A stretch of DNA of 64,000 nucleotides from Micromonospora sp. R77 (GCF_022747945.1 NZ_JALDST010000001.1:4526001-4590000), one strand, 5' to 3'; positions 47,870-56,757 are shown, counted from the first letter of the stretch. A program made the numbers and translations. The notes: generated by a model from the letters alone, not told the origin.

Positions 47870-48121
47870 TCAGCCCCGGCTCTCGCCGTGCGCGACACAG
47901 ACCGCCGACCAGCCGACCGGCAGCACCTGCACCTTCATCCGCCGGCGGCAGTGCACGCAGTAGCGCGGCGGCTCCAGCGCCTGCGCCGCCGCGCACGCCA
48001 AGTGGCCGCCGGTGGCGGCGTCCTCGCCGCAGCGGTCGCACCAGCGCGCCGGCACGGGTGCGCCGGACACCGCGGCCTCGCCGCTGCGCTGCGCCGGCAC
48101 GGGCTCGACAAGCTCGGTCAC
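47870..48121 (-). CDS. bsaP: Biotin synthase auxiliary protein BsaP
   Basis: This 83-residue protein directly follows bioB (15 bp). It has two Cys pairs, WCDRCGED and YCVHCRRRMKV, and a final Cys in SAVCVAHG, the pattern of BsaP, a small partner that mycobacterial biotin synthases need. The Cys set suggests an Fe-S cluster or metal. Its position downstream of bioB is the same as in mycobacteria. It probably supplies or protects the auxiliary cluster that gives sulfur to dethiobiotin. Confidence 0.85.
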   Translation of the reverse strand: MTELVEPVPAQRSGEAAVSGAPVPARWCDRCGEDAATGGHLACAAAQALEPPRYCVHCRRRMKVQVLPVGWSAVCVAHGESRG

Positions 48122-48136
48122 CTCAGCCTCACCGCA

Positions 48137-49132
48137 TCACAGCGTCGCCGAGAGCGCCTTGACGGGCATCTTCAGGTCGTCCAGCAGCTCCAGGTCGGCG
48201 GTCGCCGGCCGGCCCAGCGTGGTCAGGTAGTTGCCGACGATCACCGCGTTGATGCCACCCAGCAGACCGTCCCGAGTGCCGAGGTCACCGAGGGTGATCT
48301 CGCGACCGCCCGCGTACCGGAGGATGGTGCGCGGCATGGCCAGCCGGAACGCGGCGATGGCCCGCAGCGCGTCCTTGCCCTCGACCACCGGGCGGTCACC
48401 GAGCGGGGTGCCCGGGCGGGGGTTGAGGAAGTTCAGCGGCACCTCGTGCGGGTCCAGCGCGGCGAGCTGCGCGGCGAACTCGGCCCGCTGCTCCACCGTC
48501 TCGCCGAGGCCGAGGATGCCGCCGCAGCAGACCTCCATGCCCGACTCGCGGACCATCGTCAGCGTCTCCCAGCGCTCCTCCCAGGAGTGCGTGGTGACCA
48601 CGTTCGGGAAGTAGGAGCGGCAGGTCTCCAGGTTGTGGTTGTAGCGGTGCACGCCCATCTCGACCAGCTCGTCGACCTGCTCCTGGCTGAGCATGCCCAG
48701 CGAGGCGGCGACCTGGATGTCGACCTCCGCCTTGATCGCGGCGACGCCCTCGCGCATCTGCTTCATCAGCCGGGCGTCCGGGCCGCGCACGGCGGCCACG
48801 ATGCAGAACTCCGTCGCCCCGGTCGCCGCGGTCTGCTTCGCCGCCTCGACCAGCGACGGAATGTCCAGCCAGACCGACCGGACCGGCGAGGTGAACAGGC
48901 CGGACTGGGAGCAGAAGTGGCAGTCCTCCGGGCAGCCGCCGGTCTTCAGCGAGACGATGCCCTCGACCTCGACCTCCGGGCCGCACCAGCGCATCCGCAC
49001 CTCGTGGGCGAGCTGCAGGGCGGCGGGGACGTCTTCGTCGGGCAGGTTGAGCACGGCGAGGACACCGGCCTCGTCGAGGCCGACGCCGTTCTCCAGCACC
49101 TGGGTACGGGCCTGGTCGAGGATCTCTGGCAT
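48137..49132 (-). CDS. bioB: Biotin synthase
   Basis: This 331-residue radical-SAM enzyme has the CxxxCxxC cluster motif as [13 protein letters not shown] just after, and the conserved [20 protein letters not shown] and [12 protein letters not shown] segments. It inserts sulfur into dethiobiotin, the last step of biotin synthesis. ATG 49132 fits the normal N-terminus ([16 protein letters not shown]). It is divergent from bioF-bioD with a 177-bp spacer and is followed by bsaP. Confidence 0.95.
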   Translation of the reverse strand: MPEILDQARTQVLENGVGLDEAGVLAVLNLPDEDVPAALQLAHEVRMRWCGPEVEVEGIVSLKTGGCPEDCHFCSQSGLFTSPVRSVWLDIPSLVEAAKQTAATGATEFCIVAAVRGPDARLMKQMREGVAAIKAEVDIQVAASLGMLSQEQVDELVEMGVHRYNHNLETCRSYFPNVVTTHSWEERWETLTMVRESGMEVCCGGILGLGETVEQRAEFAAQLAALDPHEVPLNFLNPRPGTPLGDRPVVEGKDALRAIAAFRLAMPRTILRYAGGREITLGDLGTRDGLLGGINAVIVGNYLTTLGRPATADLELLDDLKMPVKALSATL

Positions 49133-49309
49133 GGCTCGTACCCTACAAGGCCGGTCCGACGCCCCGAAACGACCGAGGCCGGCCGCCGGACCGGCCGCGC
49201 CCCGGCCACCGGCGGGGCTACCCGCGCCACGCCGGTGCCGGCCGGGCGGGTGGTAATTTCGCCCGGCGGACGCGCCCGCGGACGGGCAACGACGGCGGGA
49301 GGAGTGACG

Positions 49310-50503
49310 GTGGCGGACTGGCTGGCGGCCCTCGACCGCCGCGCCGACCTGCGCGCCAAGGCGGGACTGACCCGCCGGTTGCGCCCGCGCGCCGCCGACG
49401 ACGCGGTCGTCGACCTGGCCGGCAACGACTACCTCGGCCTGGCCACCCACCCGGAGGTCACCGCCGCCGCGCGCGGCCCTGTCCCGGTACGGGCTGGGGG
49501 CGACCGGGTCGCGGCTGGTGCGCGGCTCCACCGACCTGCACCACGACCTGGAGGACGCGCTCGCCGACTGGCTGGGCACCGACCGGGCGCTGGTGTTCTC
49601 CTCCGGCTACCTGGCCAACCTGGCCGCCGTCCGGGGCCTGGTGCAGCCGCGGACGCTGCTCGTCTCCGACGCCCACAACCACGCCTCGCTGATCGACGGC
49701 TGCCGGATCTCCGGCGCCGAGACCGTGGTGACCCGCACGCCGACGTCGACGCGGTGGCCGCGGCGCTGGCTGCGGCACCCGGCCGGCCGGCGGTGGTGGT
49801 GACCGAGTCGGTCTTCTCCGTTGACGGCGACCTCGCGCCGCTGGCCCGGCTGCACGTGGTCGCCCGCCGGCACGGCGCGCTGCTGCTGGTGGACGACGCG
49901 CACGCGCTCGGTGTCGTCGGTCCCGCCGGCGCCGGCGGAGTGGTCGCCGCGGGCCTGGCGGGAGAGCCGGACGTGGTGGTGACCGCGACCCTGTCCAAGG
50001 CGCTCGGCGGGGCGGGCGGCGTGGTGGCCGGCCCGGCCGAGTTCGTCCGCCACCTGGTGGAGACCGGGCGGACGTTCATCTTCGACACCGCGCTGCCCCC
50101 CGCCGTGGCCGCCGGGGTCGCCGTGGCGCTGCGGCTGGCCCGCGCCGGTGACCCGCTCCGCGCCGAACTGGCCGACCGGGCCGCGCTCGCGGTGCGTCGG
50201 TTGGGTGCGGCCGGGCTGACCGTCTCCGCCCCCGACGCGGCGGTGGTCTCGGTGACCGCACCGGGCCCGGAGGCGGCGACGACCTGGGCGGCCGACTGCC
50301 GCGACCGGGGGATCGCGGTGGGCTGCTTCCGCCCGCCGTCCACCCCGGACAGCCGCTCCCGCCTCCGCCTCACCATCAGCGCCGGCGTGCCCCGCGCCGA
50401 TTTCGAGCGGGCGCTCGACGTCATCGTGGAGTGTTCACCCGTGAGCGCGAGGAGTGAGCCGGTTTTGCGAGCCCCGCAGTCGCGAACCGAGGTGGCGCCG
50501 TGA
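49310..50503 (+). pseudogene. bioF: 8-amino-7-oxononanoate synthase, two frameshifts
   Basis: This is a PLP-dependent alpha-oxoamine synthase. The start GTG 49310 follows GGGAGGAG. The three segments are the N-terminus to about 49470 ([18 protein letters not shown]), the middle in another frame ([34 protein letters not shown]) and the rest from about 49740 back in the first frame (LLVDDAHALGVVG, TATLSKALGG with the PLP Lys). A two-base loss in GCGCGC near 49475 and a one-base loss near 49740 explain the breaks. It condenses pimeloyl thioester with alanine. The last 20 residues (VSARSEPVLRAPQSRTEVAP) are encoded by an intergenic-type repeat. Confidence 0.85.
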
Positions 50504-50558
50504 GCGCGAGGAGTGAGCCGGTTTTGCGAGCCCCGCAGTCGCGAACCGAGGTGGCGCC
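50441..50558 (+). repeat. Tandem 59-bp repeat at the bioF/bioD junction
   Basis: Two exact 59-bp copies (50441-50499 and 50500-50558) begin GTGAGCGCGAGGAGTGAGCC and end GAACCGAGGTGGCGCC. Each contains a weak hairpin, GGTTTTGCGA with TCGCGAACC. The first copy codes the end of BioF; the second separates bioF from bioD and places AGGTGG just before the bioD GTG, so it may act as its ribosome site. No spacers are present, so it is not a CRISPR. Confidence 0.9.
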
Positions 50559-51290
50559 GTGAGTGATGGTGCGTGGACCGGGCCGGTGCTGGTGACGGGG
50601 ACGGACACCGAGGTCGGCAAGACCGTGGTGACCGCGGCGATCGCGGCGGCCGCGCAGGCCGCCGGCATGCGGGTGGCCGTGATCAAGCCCGGCCAGACGG
50701 GTACGGCCACCGGCGACCCCGGCGACGTCGACTCGGTGACCCGGCTGGCCGCCCCGCTGACCGGCCGCACCCTGGCCAGCTATCCGGATCCGCTCGCCCC
50801 GCTCGCCGCGGCCCGGGTCGCCGAGCTGGAGCCGCTGGAGCTGTACACCGCCGTCGACGCGATCCGCGCGGAGGTCGACAAGCACGACCTGGTGCTGGTC
50901 GAGGGGGCCGGCGGGCTGCTCGTACCGATGGGGTTGCGCCCGTCGGGAAAGCCCTGGACGGTGGCCGACCTGGCGGTGTCGCTGGGCGCCCCGGCCGTGG
51001 TGGTGGCCCGCGCCGGGCTCGGCACGCTCAACCACACCGCGCTCACCCTGGAGGCGCTGGAGCGGCGGGCCGTCCCGGCCGGAGTCGTGGTCGGCGCGTG
51101 GCCGGCGGACCCGGAGCTGGTGCACTGGTCCAACCTGACCGACCTGCTGCCCAACCTGCTGGGCGCGGTGCCGATGGGTGCCGGGGCGATGGATCCCGGG
51201 GTGTTCCGCCGGTCCGCCCCGGGCTGGCTCACCCCGGCGCTCTACGGGGTGCTGGACGACTGGCGGGCCTGGGCCGAGGAGAGCGGCTGA
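50559..51290 (+). CDS. bioD: Dethiobiotin synthetase
   Basis: This 243-residue enzyme has the P-loop VTGTDTEVGKTVVTAA, VAVIKPGQTGT with the catalytic Lys, LVLVEGAGGLLVPM and VVVARAGLGTLNHTALTLE. It closes the ureido ring on 7,8-diaminononanoate with ATP and CO2. The GTG start directly abuts the second 59-bp repeat. bioA, which makes its substrate, is not in this window. Confidence 0.93.
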   Translation: MSDGAWTGPVLVTGTDTEVGKTVVTAAIAAAAQAAGMRVAVIKPGQTGTATGDPGDVDSVTRLAAPLTGRTLASYPDPLAPLAAARVAELEPLELYTAVDAIRAEVDKHDLVLVEGAGGLLVPMGLRPSGKPWTVADLAVSLGAPAVVVARAGLGTLNHTALTLEALERRAVPAGVVVGAWPADPELVHWSNLTDLLPNLLGAVPMGAGAMDPGVFRRSAPGWLTPALYGVLDDWRAWAEESG

Positions 51291-51296
51291 CGGTCG

Positions 51297-52460
51297 TCAG
51301 CCCCGGCGGACCACGAAGGTGTCCGGCATCCGGAAGGTGAGGTTGTCCGGGCACCACGGCGGCCGGACCACGGTCACCCCGTCGAGCAGCGACGCGGCCT
51401 CGGCGACCACCACCGCCGCCTCCATCCGGGCCAGGTGGGCGCCCACGCAGCGGTGCGCGCCCGCCCCGAAGGCCAGGTGCCGGCGGGACCCGGGTTGGCC
51501 GGGCCGGAAGCCCGTCGGGTCGGTCACCACCTCCGGGTCCCGTCCGGCCCGGGCCAGCCAGGCGACGATGCTGGTGCCCGCCGGCACCGCCGTCCCGCCC
51601 AGCGTGGTGTCCACCGCGGCCACCCGGCGCCAGGTGACGATCGGCGGCTCCAGCCGCAGCCCCTCCTCGACCACGTCGGCCACCGCGACCCGCCCGGCGC
51701 GCAGCCCGGCCCGGACCTCGAGTTCACCGGCCAGCCGGTGCAGCAGCAGGGTGAGGAACTGCGAGGTGGTCTCCTGCCCGGCGACGAGCAGGAAGAACAG
51801 TGCACCGACCACCACGTCGGGGGAGTGCCCGGCAGCCCGCAGCCGGGCGGCCAGCCCACCGCCGGTGGCGGCGAAGTCCCGCAACACGGTGTGGAACCGG
51901 CCCACCTCGGCGGCGAGGGTGAGTTGCCGGGACTCGTCCAGCGGGGCCCAGAAGAGTTCCAGCGCGGCGCGGGCGAAGTCCTTCACCACGCCGACCGGGG
52001 CGGCCGGCAGCTCCACCAGGCGGGCCAGCACCAGCAGCGGCAGGTCGGCGGCGAGGTCGGCGTACAGGTCCACCGGCTCGCCCGCGTCGAGGGCGGCGGC
52101 CAGCCGGGTCACCCGCTGCCGGACCAGGGTGGTCAGCCAGGGCTGCTGGGCGGCCACCCGGGTCGGGTGCAGCGCGTCGGCGACGATGCCGCGCAGCTCC
52201 GGGTGGGTCGGGCCGGCGTTGTTGGCCAGGGTCGGCGGGAGCCGGAACCGGTGCCGGGCCAGCACCCGCAGGGCGGCCACCGGCATCGGGGTCACCGCGT
52301 CGAGGGCGTTGTCCGGCCGGAAGGTCACCGGGTCGGTGAGCAGCCGTTTGACCAGCGCGTGCCGGGTGACCACCAGGTGCCGAACACCGACGTGGTCGAC
52401 CACGGTCGACACGTCGGGCCACCGCGCGTCGACGGCCTCCCCCCAGCCCCGGAACAGCAC
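51297..52460 (-). CDS. Cytochrome P450
   Basis: This 387-residue bacterial class I P450 has an I-helix oxygen-activation motif LVAGQETTSQFL, ExxR in EEGLRLEPPIV and heme-ligand loop LAFGAGAHRCVGAHLARME with the Cys thiolate. It is soluble and needs external ferredoxin partners, none of which is encoded nearby. It is convergent with bioD, 6 bp apart, and shares its strand with the methyltransferase upstream. A link to biotin precursor supply as in BioI is possible but nothing in the sequence supports it specifically. Confidence 0.92.
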   Translation of the reverse strand: MLFRGWGEAVDARWPDVSTVVDHVGVRHLVVTRHALVKRLLTDPVTFRPDNALDAVTPMPVAALRVLARHRFRLPPTLANNAGPTHPELRGIVADALHPTRVAAQQPWLTTLVRQRVTRLAAALDAGEPVDLYADLAADLPLLVLARLVELPAAPVGVVKDFARAALELFWAPLDESRQLTLAAEVGRFHTVLRDFAATGGGLAARLRAAGHSPDVVVGALFFLLVAGQETTSQFLTLLLHRLAGELEVRAGLRAGRVAVADVVEEGLRLEPPIVTWRRVAAVDTTLGGTAVPAGTSIVAWLARAGRDPEVVTDPTGFRPGQPGSRRHLAFGAGAHRCVGAHLARMEAAVVVAEAASLLDGVTVVRPPWCPDNLTFRMPDTFVVRRG

Positions 52461-52469
52461 GGCGACACG

Positions 52470-53138
52470 CTAGCGGGCGGCTCCCGGCGGCCTCGGGTCC
52501 AGCTCCCACACGGTGGTGCGCTTCACCCGTACGCTCTCCAGCGCCTCCGGCACCGGGACGTCGTAGGCGGCCAGTTCGTGGAAGCGTTCGCGGGGCAGGA
52601 AGGCACGGCCGGGGTCGCCGACGAGCACCCGCGCGCCGGACCGGGCGGCCCGGAGCAGGAAGCGCAGCATCCGCTTCGCCATCGCCTCGCTGTAGAAGAC
52701 GTCCCCGGCGACCACCACCTCGGCGCCGCCGGCGTCGGCGTCGAGGATGTCGCCGAGTTCGGCGTCGACGCGTACCCCGTTGGCCTCGGCGTTGAGCGCG
52801 ACGGCCGCGACGGCCCGCTCGTCGACCTCGACGGCGCGGACGGCGGCGGCGCCGGCCCGCGCGGCGGCGATGGCGACCAGGCCGGAGCCGGCGGCCAGGT
52901 CGAGGACCCGGCGGCCGGCGACCAGCTCGGGGTGGTCGGTGACGTAGCGGGCGAGCCCCTGGCCGCCCGCCCAGGCGAAGGCCCAGAACGGTGGCGGCTG
53001 GGAGCTGCGGAACTCGCCCTCGGTCAGCTCCCACAGGCCGATCGGTTCGTCGGCCTGGTGCAGCCGCACCTCGGGGACGAACGGGACCGGCGCGAGCCGG
53101 GCGTGCAGCCGGACGAAGGCCGCGGAGAGATCGGACAC
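52470..53138 (-). CDS. Class I SAM-dependent methyltransferase (PrmA/ETFB-like)
   Basis: This 222-residue protein has motif I VLDLAAGSGLVAIAAARAGA, an acidic strand end AVEVDERAVAAV and VVVAGDVFYSEAM. Together with PPFWAFAWAGGQGLARYV upstream this matches the COG3897 lysine-methyltransferase-like group. It probably methylates a protein side chain. It is 9 bp upstream of the P450, so they are likely co-transcribed. Confidence 0.83.
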   Translation of the reverse strand: MSDLSAAFVRLHARLAPVPFVPEVRLHQADEPIGLWELTEGEFRSSQPPPFWAFAWAGGQGLARYVTDHPELVAGRRVLDLAAGSGLVAIAAARAGAAAVRAVEVDERAVAAVALNAEANGVRVDAELGDILDADAGGAEVVVAGDVFYSEAMAKRMLRFLLRAARSGARVLVGDPGRAFLPRERFHELAAYDVPVPEALESVRVKRTTVWELDPRPPGAAR

Positions 53139-53318
53139 CCCGCTGATTCTGCCCGGGACCCGGTGCCCGGCGTGTCGCGGGGCGACCGTGACCGGTTCAC
53201 CACTGTCGGTGATTTCGTCCCCCGTCCTTCGCGGTGCGTGCGAACACGCCCGTCTACCGGCTTGCCGGGGCCGCCCATAGCGTTGCCAGGTGGACGCGAC
53301 CGACGGGAGGGCGAGGCG

Positions 53319-54170
53319 GTGGTGCGGGTGTGGCGGTACGCGCTGCGGATCGGGGTGGTGCTGGCCTGTCTGTCCGGGGCGGGTCTGGGCGTCGCCGGGC
53401 CGGCGCGGGCGGCGGCCTTCTCCACCGAGCTGAGCGGCCTGCCGGACGAGTTCACCGCGGGCGACCGGGTGGAGACCCTGTCCGCCGTGGTGTCCCGGCA
53501 GGACGGTGGGGACTGCGTCAAGGTGCGCTGGTCGATGGTGGTCCGGGTGCGCGGGTTGCGGCTGGACCAGGTGAAGATGGACCGGGTGGAGGATTCCGGG
53601 GAGTTCCCGTTGGAGATCCGGACCGAGGGGGACGTGGCCCGGTTGACCGACCGGCAGTTGGACCCGGGCACCCTCTGCCCGGGTCGGACCGTGACGGCCC
53701 GCTACCGGGTGGCCTTCGCCGAGGAGGTCACGCAGGGGCGGGTGAGTTTCGCCGCCGAGGCGTACGACCAGAACCTGCGGCTGCTCGCCCGGCAGACGGC
53801 GACCCGGGGTGTGGTCGGACCGGACGGCGGGGCGACGCCGAGCGAGCCGACGCCGTCACCGTCGTCGAGCAGCGCCGAGCCGTCCGGGACGCCGACCGAG
53901 GAGCCCTCCGCCGAGGATCCCGCCGACGCCGTGCCGAGTGACGAGGCGGTGGCGGAGCTGCCGCCGGGGGCGGCCGGTCGACCGGCGGCGCAGTCCGCCG
54001 GCTTCGGCGTGGTGCAGGCGGCGTTCCTGCTCGGTGGTCTGCTGCTCTTCCTCGGGGCGGGTCTGCTGCTGCGGTTGCGGCAGCTGATGCGGCCGGCCGA
54101 CGACGAGGTGTCGGGTCGACCGTTCGAGCGCCGCGCCCGACCGGGGCGGTGGCGACCGGCACGCCGCTGA
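53319..54170 (+). CDS. Secreted protein with C-terminal membrane anchor, unknown function
   Basis: This protein of about 283 residues starts at GTG 53319 or 53322 after GGGAGGGCGAGG. It has a signal peptide (ALRIGVVLACLSGAGLGVAG), an extracellular beta-rich domain to about residue 165 with two Cys, a Ser/Pro/Glu linker (TPSPSSSSAEPSGTPTEEPS) and a single membrane helix (AAFLLGGLLLFLGAGLLLRL) with a basic tail. This is a stalked, anchored surface protein. No known domain is recognised. It is monocistronic with a strong terminator. Confidence 0.7.
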   Translation: MVRVWRYALRIGVVLACLSGAGLGVAGPARAAAFSTELSGLPDEFTAGDRVETLSAVVSRQDGGDCVKVRWSMVVRVRGLRLDQVKMDRVEDSGEFPLEIRTEGDVARLTDRQLDPGTLCPGRTVTARYRVAFAEEVTQGRVSFAAEAYDQNLRLLARQTATRGVVGPDGGATPSEPTPSPSSSSAEPSGTPTEEPSAEDPADAVPSDEAVAELPPGAAGRPAAQSAGFGVVQAAFLLGGLLLFLGAGLLLRLRQLMRPADDEVSGRPFERRARPGRWRPARR

Positions 54171-54181
54171 CCGGGGTGTGC

Positions 54182-54210
54182 GGGGCCGGGAGGGTGGTTC
54201 TCCCGGCCCC
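54182..54210 (+). terminator. Terminator hairpin
   Basis: A perfect 11-bp stem, GGGGCCGGGAG (54182-54192) with CTCCCGGCCCC (54200-54210), has a 7-nt loop, 12 bp past the stop of the surface-protein gene. Confidence 0.75.
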
Positions 54211-54228
54211 TCTTCCGCTCTCCGGCGC

Positions 54229-54255
54229 TTTACAAAAACACGGCTCTTGTAAAAT
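54229..54255. promoter_or_regulatory. Palindromic operator/promoter of alkB
   Basis: TTTACAA (54229-54235) and TTGTAAA (54247-54253) form a perfect inverted repeat with 11 bp between, in a strikingly AT-rich island. TTTACA could serve as a -35 and TAAAAT (54250-54255) as a -10, giving a tight 15-bp spacing. A regulator, perhaps the TetR encoded after alkB, may bind here. Confidence 0.55.
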
Positions 54256-54307
54256 AGAGTGACGGCTGCCACAGTCTGAGGTGTTCCGACCGCATCGGAG
54301 GCTGACG

Positions 54308-55504
54308 ATGACCAGCGGCACCGCACCGACCCTCCCGTCCCGCACCTGGCGCGACCCCCGCAAACCGCTCTGGCCGCTCGCGCTGCTCGTCCCGGTGCTG
54401 CCCTTCCTCGGCTGGTGGGGGTGGCACGCCACCGGCGGCACCTGGGCCTGGTGGCTCACCCCGCTGGTGGTCTTCGGCGCCATTCCGGTGGTCGACCTGC
54501 TCATCGGCGACGACCGGAGCAATCCCCCGGAGGAGGCGGTGCCCCGCCTCGCGGCCGACGGCTACTACCGCTGGCTGACCTACCTCTATCTCCCTGCCCA
54601 GTACGCCGCACTCGTGCTCTGCTGCGCCGTCTGGGCCGGTGGCCGCCTCTCCTGGCTCGGCGCCGCCGGCCTGGTCGCCACGGTCGGGGTGGTCAACGGC
54701 ATCGCCATCAACACCGCCCACGAACTCGGTCACAAGCGCGAGACGGCGGAACGCTGGCTCTCCAAGATCGCCCTCGCGCCCACCGCCTACGGGCACTTCC
54801 ACGTCGAGCACAACCGGGGCCACCACACCCGGGTCGCCACCCCGGAGGATCCGGCCAGCTCCCGGCTCGGGGAGAGCTTCTGGGCGTTCTGGCCGCGTAC
54901 CGTCTCGGGCAGCCTGCGCTCGGCCTGGCGGCTGGAGAGCAGCCGGTTCCGGCTGCGCGGCCGCAGCCCGTGGACGTGGCGCAACGACGTCCTCAACGCC
55001 TGGGCGATGACCGTGCTGCTCTTCGGGCTGCTGACGGTCGCCTTCGGGCCCGGGGTGCTGCTCTTCCTGGCGCTCCAGGCGGTGGTCGGCTTCTCCCTGC
55101 TGGAAGTGGTCAACTACCTGGAGCACTACGGGCTGGCCCGGCAGCGCACCGCCGCCGGCCGCTACGAGAAGGTCGACCCCCGGCACAGCTGGAACAGCGA
55201 CCGTACGGTCACCAACGTCTTCCTCTTCCAGCTGCAGCGGCACAGCGACCACCACGCCAACCCGCTGCGCCGCTACCAGACCCTGCGCAGCTTCGACTCG
55301 TCGCCGCGGCTGCCCGCCGGCTACGCCACCATGGTGGTCGCCGCGCTGGTGCCGCCGCTCTGGCGACGGGTGATGGACGACCGGGTGCTCGCCCACTACG
55401 ACGGCGACCTCGGCCGGGCCAACGTCCACCCGCCGGCCCTGCGTCGGCTGCGGGAGCGCCGGCGCCGTGGCCCGGCGGCCACCCCGCGACCGTACGCCGG
55501 CTGA
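54308..55504 (+). CDS. alkB: Alkane 1-monooxygenase (AlkB family)
   Basis: This 398-residue integral-membrane di-iron hydroxylase has the diagnostic histidine boxes in order: HELGHK, EHNRGHHTRVATPED and LQRHSDHHAN, plus the AlkB-specific NYLEHYGLAR. Six membrane helices lie around them. It hydroxylates the terminal carbon of medium-chain alkanes (or fatty acyl chains) and needs rubredoxin and its reductase, which are not in the window; no rubredoxin domain is fused. ATG 54308 was used (MTSGTAPTLPS). Confidence 0.93.
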   Translation: MTSGTAPTLPSRTWRDPRKPLWPLALLVPVLPFLGWWGWHATGGTWAWWLTPLVVFGAIPVVDLLIGDDRSNPPEEAVPRLAADGYYRWLTYLYLPAQYAALVLCCAVWAGGRLSWLGAAGLVATVGVVNGIAINTAHELGHKRETAERWLSKIALAPTAYGHFHVEHNRGHHTRVATPEDPASSRLGESFWAFWPRTVSGSLRSAWRLESSRFRLRGRSPWTWRNDVLNAWAMTVLLFGLLTVAFGPGVLLFLALQAVVGFSLLEVVNYLEHYGLARQRTAAGRYEKVDPRHSWNSDRTVTNVFLFQLQRHSDHHANPLRRYQTLRSFDSSPRLPAGYATMVVAALVPPLWRRVMDDRVLAHYDGDLGRANVHPPALRRLRERRRRGPAATPRPYAG

Positions 55505-55601
55505 CCGGCCCCGCCCGCGCCTTCCGCGACGGTGCCGTGTCCCTGGAGCCGCGTCGGCCGGCCGCCGCACCCCCCGCGACGCGGCCGGCCGGCGCCGGCG
55601 A

Positions 55602-56222
55602 TCAGTCCAGCTGGTGCGGCTCCAGGCCGAGTTCACGGGCGGCGACCAGGCGGATCCACTCGCCGATCTGCCGCCGGGTGAGCACCCGCTCGTGCACCGC
55701 GAGCTGGACGGCGAGCCCGTCCATCACGGCGTTGATCCGCCACGCCGCGCCGGCCGGGTCGGCGCAGTCGAAGGTGCCGTCGGCCACCCCCTCGGAGATC
55801 ACCGTGGCCAGGTCCTGCCGCCAGCGCAGGTCGAGCCGACGGGAGACCTTCTCCAGCTCCGGCGTGCGCAGCGACTCGGACCAGCCGTCGATCCACATGG
55901 ACCAGGAGGTCGACCGGCCGGCCGGGGCGTACAGCCGGAGCATCCGGCGCAGCTTGGCCAGCGGCGGGGCGGGGGAGCGCATCACCGCGTCGAGGCGGGC
56001 CAGGTCCTGCTCGGCGGCGTACGCGAAGGCCTGCGCGAGCAGGCGGTCCTTGGTAGCGAAGTGGTAGAAGACCAGCGCCTGGCTGACCCCGGCCGCCTCC
56101 GCCACGTCGGCCGTCCGGGTGTTGGCCAGGCCCCGTTCCACGATCACGTCACAGGCCGTGCGCAGCAGGGCATCCAGGCGGATCTCGGCGGCACGTCTCG
56201 TCACTTCGCTACCGTAACCCAT
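55602..56222 (-). CDS. TetR-family transcriptional regulator
   Basis: This regulator of about 206 residues has the N-terminal helix-turn-helix RTADVAEAAGVSQALVFYHF typical of TetR proteins and a C-terminal ligand domain of the BetI-like type (RQDLATVISEGVADGTFDCA). It is convergent with alkB, 97 bp apart, so it is not divergently autoregulated with it, but it is the nearest candidate for the TTTACAA palindrome. The start could be ATG 56222, or GTG codons on either side. Confidence 0.85.
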   Translation of the reverse strand: MGYGSEVTRRAAEIRLDALLRTACDVIVERGLANTRTADVAEAAGVSQALVFYHFATKDRLLAQAFAYAAEQDLARLDAVMRSPAPPLAKLRRMLRLYAPAGRSTSWSMWIDGWSESLRTPELEKVSRRLDLRWRQDLATVISEGVADGTFDCADPAGAAWRINAVMDGLAVQLAVHERVLTRRQIGEWIRLVAARELGLEPHQLD

Positions 56223-56479
56223 CGACGCGAGCACAGATAGTTACCGAGACGGCCCGTCGACGATCAGACAAGTCGGAACACGGACACCAATCTTCGCGCG
56301 TGTCCCATCGACCGGGGTCGGTCCACCAGCCCCGCTGACCTGCTCACCAGTCTCCTAGGAAGCTCTGGGCGAGGGTGGCGTCCGGCACCTCCGGCGACGC
56401 GCCGACCGGACCCCGAGTTGGCAACCCTTCCCGGGCTCGGCTAAAGTTCTCATCCGTCACCGGGAAACACCGGAGACGT

Positions 56480-56552
56480 GCGGACGTAGCGCAGCTGGTA
56501 GCGCATCACCTTGCCAAGGTGAGGGTCGCGGGTTCGAATCCCGTCGTCCGCT
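56480..56552 (+). tRNA. tRNA-Gly (GCC)
   Basis: This is a full cloverleaf: acceptor GCGGACG/CGTCCGC, D arm GCGCAGCTGGTAGCGC, anticodon loop TTGCCAA and T arm GCGGGTTCGAATCCCGT. CCA is not encoded. An identical copy lies at 57365-57437. Confidence 0.95.
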
Positions 56553-56586
56553 CGGAGATGCCGCCACGCATGTCGGGGGCAACCTC

Positions 56587-56657
56587 GGTGGAGTGGCCGA
56601 GAGGCGAGGCAACGGCCTGCAAAGCCGTGTACACGGGTTCAAATCCCGTCTCCACCT
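56587..56657 (+). tRNA. tRNA-Cys (GCA)
   Basis: The acceptor is GGTGGAG/CTCCACC, the anticodon loop CTGCAAA, and the T arm ACGGGTTCAAATCCCGT. It is the middle gene of a Gly-Cys-Val cluster, 34 bp after tRNA-Gly. Confidence 0.95.
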
Positions 56658-56668
56658 CGCAATGACGA

Positions 56669-56740
56669 GGGCGATTGGCGCAGTGGGAGCGCGCTTCCTT
56701 GACACGGAAGAGGTCACTGGTTCAAACCCAGTATCGCCCA
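56669..56740 (+). tRNA. tRNA-Val (GAC)
   Basis: The acceptor is GGGCGAT/ATCGCCC, the anticodon loop TTGACAC, and the T arm CTGGTTCAAACCCAG. The CCA end is encoded (56741-56743). It is the last gene of the Gly-Cys-Val cluster; an identical copy lies at 57497. Confidence 0.95.
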
Positions 56741-56757
56741 CCAGCGGAACGAGCAAA

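Noticed and set aside
49133..49303. Biotin-repressor operator between bioB and bioF
   Set aside because: I looked for paired half-sites of the BioQ type and found none; only GC-rich short repeats are present.
50441..50558. Possible two-repeat CRISPR
   Set aside because: The units are contiguous with no spacers and contain gene-end sequence; no cas genes are in the window.
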